7,311 bases of DNA from DSQQ01 sp964443075 (GTDB lineage Bacteria; Chloroflexota; Anaerolineae; 4572-78; J111): assembly GCA_964443075.1 (NCBI GenBank), contig CAYUCB010000374.1, positions 1 through 7,311 of the forward strand. Reading direction: 5' to 3'. Position numbers and translations under genes: made by a program. Positions 6,460 through 7,311 of the stretch are shown here, piece by piece. Each line of letters opens with the position of its first letter. Position 1 is the first letter of the stretch. A model generated the notes under the pieces. That model was given only the letters and a program-made list of their open reading frames with translations, did not search any database and had not been told where the DNA came from.

Positions 6460-7311
6460 CTAATACACCGCTGGGCGAACCACGCCCCAATCGCCACCGA
6501 GGCCGATACTGTCTTTAACCACTCGTTCGTTACGTCCATCCAGAGCCATAGCCCGGATTTGCCAATCACCAAAGGCGTCGGTGCGCAGGTAGATTTCCAG
6601 GCCGTCGGAGCTAAAAACCGGGGTGGTATCGGTGCCGGGGCGGTTGGTCAGGCGCACCAACTCGCCATCGGCCACACTCAGGCGGTAGATTTCCCAATCG
6701 CTGGTGCGAAAGCGGGAGGTAAACACAATGTACCGGCCATCTTGCGACCAGTTGGGGTAGCTATCGGTGCTGTCGCGGGTGAGCAGTTTGCCCCCAAAGC
6801 CATCAAAACCCAACTTCCACAAGCCGCACTCCGGGTTGCAGGATTTTACCACCAATTCCTGGCTGGTGGGACTCCACGTGGGCTGCTCGCCCGGAAAACG
6901 GCTAACCTCCTGGCCGTCGCGCACACCCAACACCAGAATTTGATGCGTTTGGCCATCCGGGCCAAATTCAACGGCCAGCCTAAAGCCATCAGGCGACCAA
7001 TCCATATTTCTGACGTGGTCAAGGGGGTAAATAAATTCCAGTTGGCCCGACTCAGGCGTTAACAGCCAGAGGCCGCTGCCTTGAGTGTAGATACCACCCA
7101 GTTCGCTCAGGCTGGGTTCGCCAAAAAAGGCGATTTTGCGGCCATCGGGCGACCAGGTGGGGGCCGATGAACGGGGGTGTAGATTGCCGTTAATCATTTG
7201 GCCGGTTGAGCTAACCAGGCCCAGGTTGTGCTGCTCGCCGCTGCCCTCAACATAAACCACCGTCGCCGGGCGGGGAGTGGCGGTGGGCGTGGCGGTGGGG
7301 GTGGCGGTGGG
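6460..7311 (-). CDS. TolB/PD40-type beta-propeller protein with PTAT linker, 5' end beyond window
   Basis: C-terminal 283 residues of a probably extracytoplasmic protein. At least five PD40-like blades can be read: PTWSPDGRKIAFFG, MDWSPDGFRLAVEF, PTWSPTSQELVVKS, PNWSQDGRYIVFTS and PVFSSDGLEIYLRT. Most are followed by a strand with a Trp/Tyr such as GLWLLTPESG, GLWKLGFDG, WEIYRLSVADG or WQIRAMALDG. A GTG at 7260 could look like a start, but the same frame runs on without a stop to the window edge as TATVV preceded by PTATPTATPTATPRPA, so the gene is cut by the edge. Low-complexity Pro-Thr-Ala linkers like this are common in secreted and membrane-anchored Chloroflexota proteins, where a propeller follows an N-terminal anchor, sensor or kinase domain; which of these applies is unknown. 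Two cysteines (CNPECG) sit in the middle blade. It converges on the GH3 gene and shares its terminator. Ligand and function not assignable. Confidence 0.85.
   Translation of the reverse strand, partial: PTATPTATPTATPRPATVVYVEGSGEQHNLGLVSSTGQMINGNLHPRSSAPTWSPDGRKIAFFGEPSLSELGGIYTQGSGLWLLTPESGQLEFIYPLDHVRNMDWSPDGFRLAVEFGPDGQTHQILVLGVRDGQEVSRFPGEQPTWSPTSQELVVKSCNPECGLWKLGFDGFGGKLLTRDSTDSYPNWSQDGRYIVFTSRFRTSDWEIYRLSVADGELVRLTNRPGTDTTPVFSSDGLEIYLRTDAFGDWQIRAMALDGRNERVVKDSIGLGGDWGVVRPAVY
7267..7311 (-). repeat. 12-bp coding tandem repeat (Pro-Thr-Ala-Thr linker)
   Basis: On the + strand GGCGGTGGGCGT (7279-7290), GGCGGTGGGGGT (7291-7302) and GGCGGTGGG (7303-7311, cut by the edge) repeat with a 12-bp period; a more diverged unit precedes at 7267-7278. 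Read on the - strand they encode PTAT repeats joining the unseen N-terminal part to the beta-propeller. The array may continue past the window. Confidence 0.8.

Noticed and set aside
6559..7062. 167-codon open frame on the + strand opposite the beta-propeller gene
   Set aside because: It is antisense to a frame with clear repeated WSPDG blades, and its translation shows no family motif; a G+C-rich shadow frame.

Overview
This 7.3 kb window looks like part of a hemicellulose (xylan/xylo-oligosaccharide) utilisation locus from a free-living heterotrophic bacterium, most plausibly a Chloroflexota member of the Anaerolineae/Caldilineae kind. That placement is an inference. It rests on the Pro-Thr-Ala-Thr linker next to a TolB-like beta-propeller at the right edge, the combination of CUT1 sugar-transporter permeases with GH3 enzymes, and repeat-rich intergenic DNA. 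No rRNA or marker gene is present to confirm it.

Layout, left to right: (1) the 3' part of a MalF-type ABC sugar permease (1-429, cut by the left edge); (2) a complete MalG-type partner permease (430-1278) whose ATG directly follows the stop of the first; (3) a Tat-exported glycoside hydrolase family 3 enzyme of the beta-xylosidase type (1301-3595), 22 bp further on. These three genes are on the + strand with minimal spacing and good ribosome binding sites, so they look like one operon. (4) A 442-bp non-coding stretch (3596-4037) made almost entirely of repeats: an 8-nt tandem array, a 161-bp REP/BIME-like element with nested inverted repeats, and two arrays with a 9-10 nt period. (5) A second GH3 beta-xylosidase/beta-glucosidase without a signal peptide (4038-6392), closed by a very strong hairpin terminator. 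(6) On the - strand, convergent, the C-terminal part of a TolB/PD40 beta-propeller protein (6460 to beyond 7311). Its frame continues through a PTAT-repeat linker off the right edge.

Working model: the exported GH3 trims xylo- or related oligosaccharides outside the membrane, the MalF/MalG-type transporter takes up the short products (its binding protein and ATPase are not in the window), and the second GH3 finishes hydrolysis in the cytoplasm. The beta-propeller gene is a separate transcription unit with no obvious link to sugar use.

I see no mobile element, CRISPR array, RNA gene or clearly new system. The least explained part is the repeat mosaic at 3596-4037.
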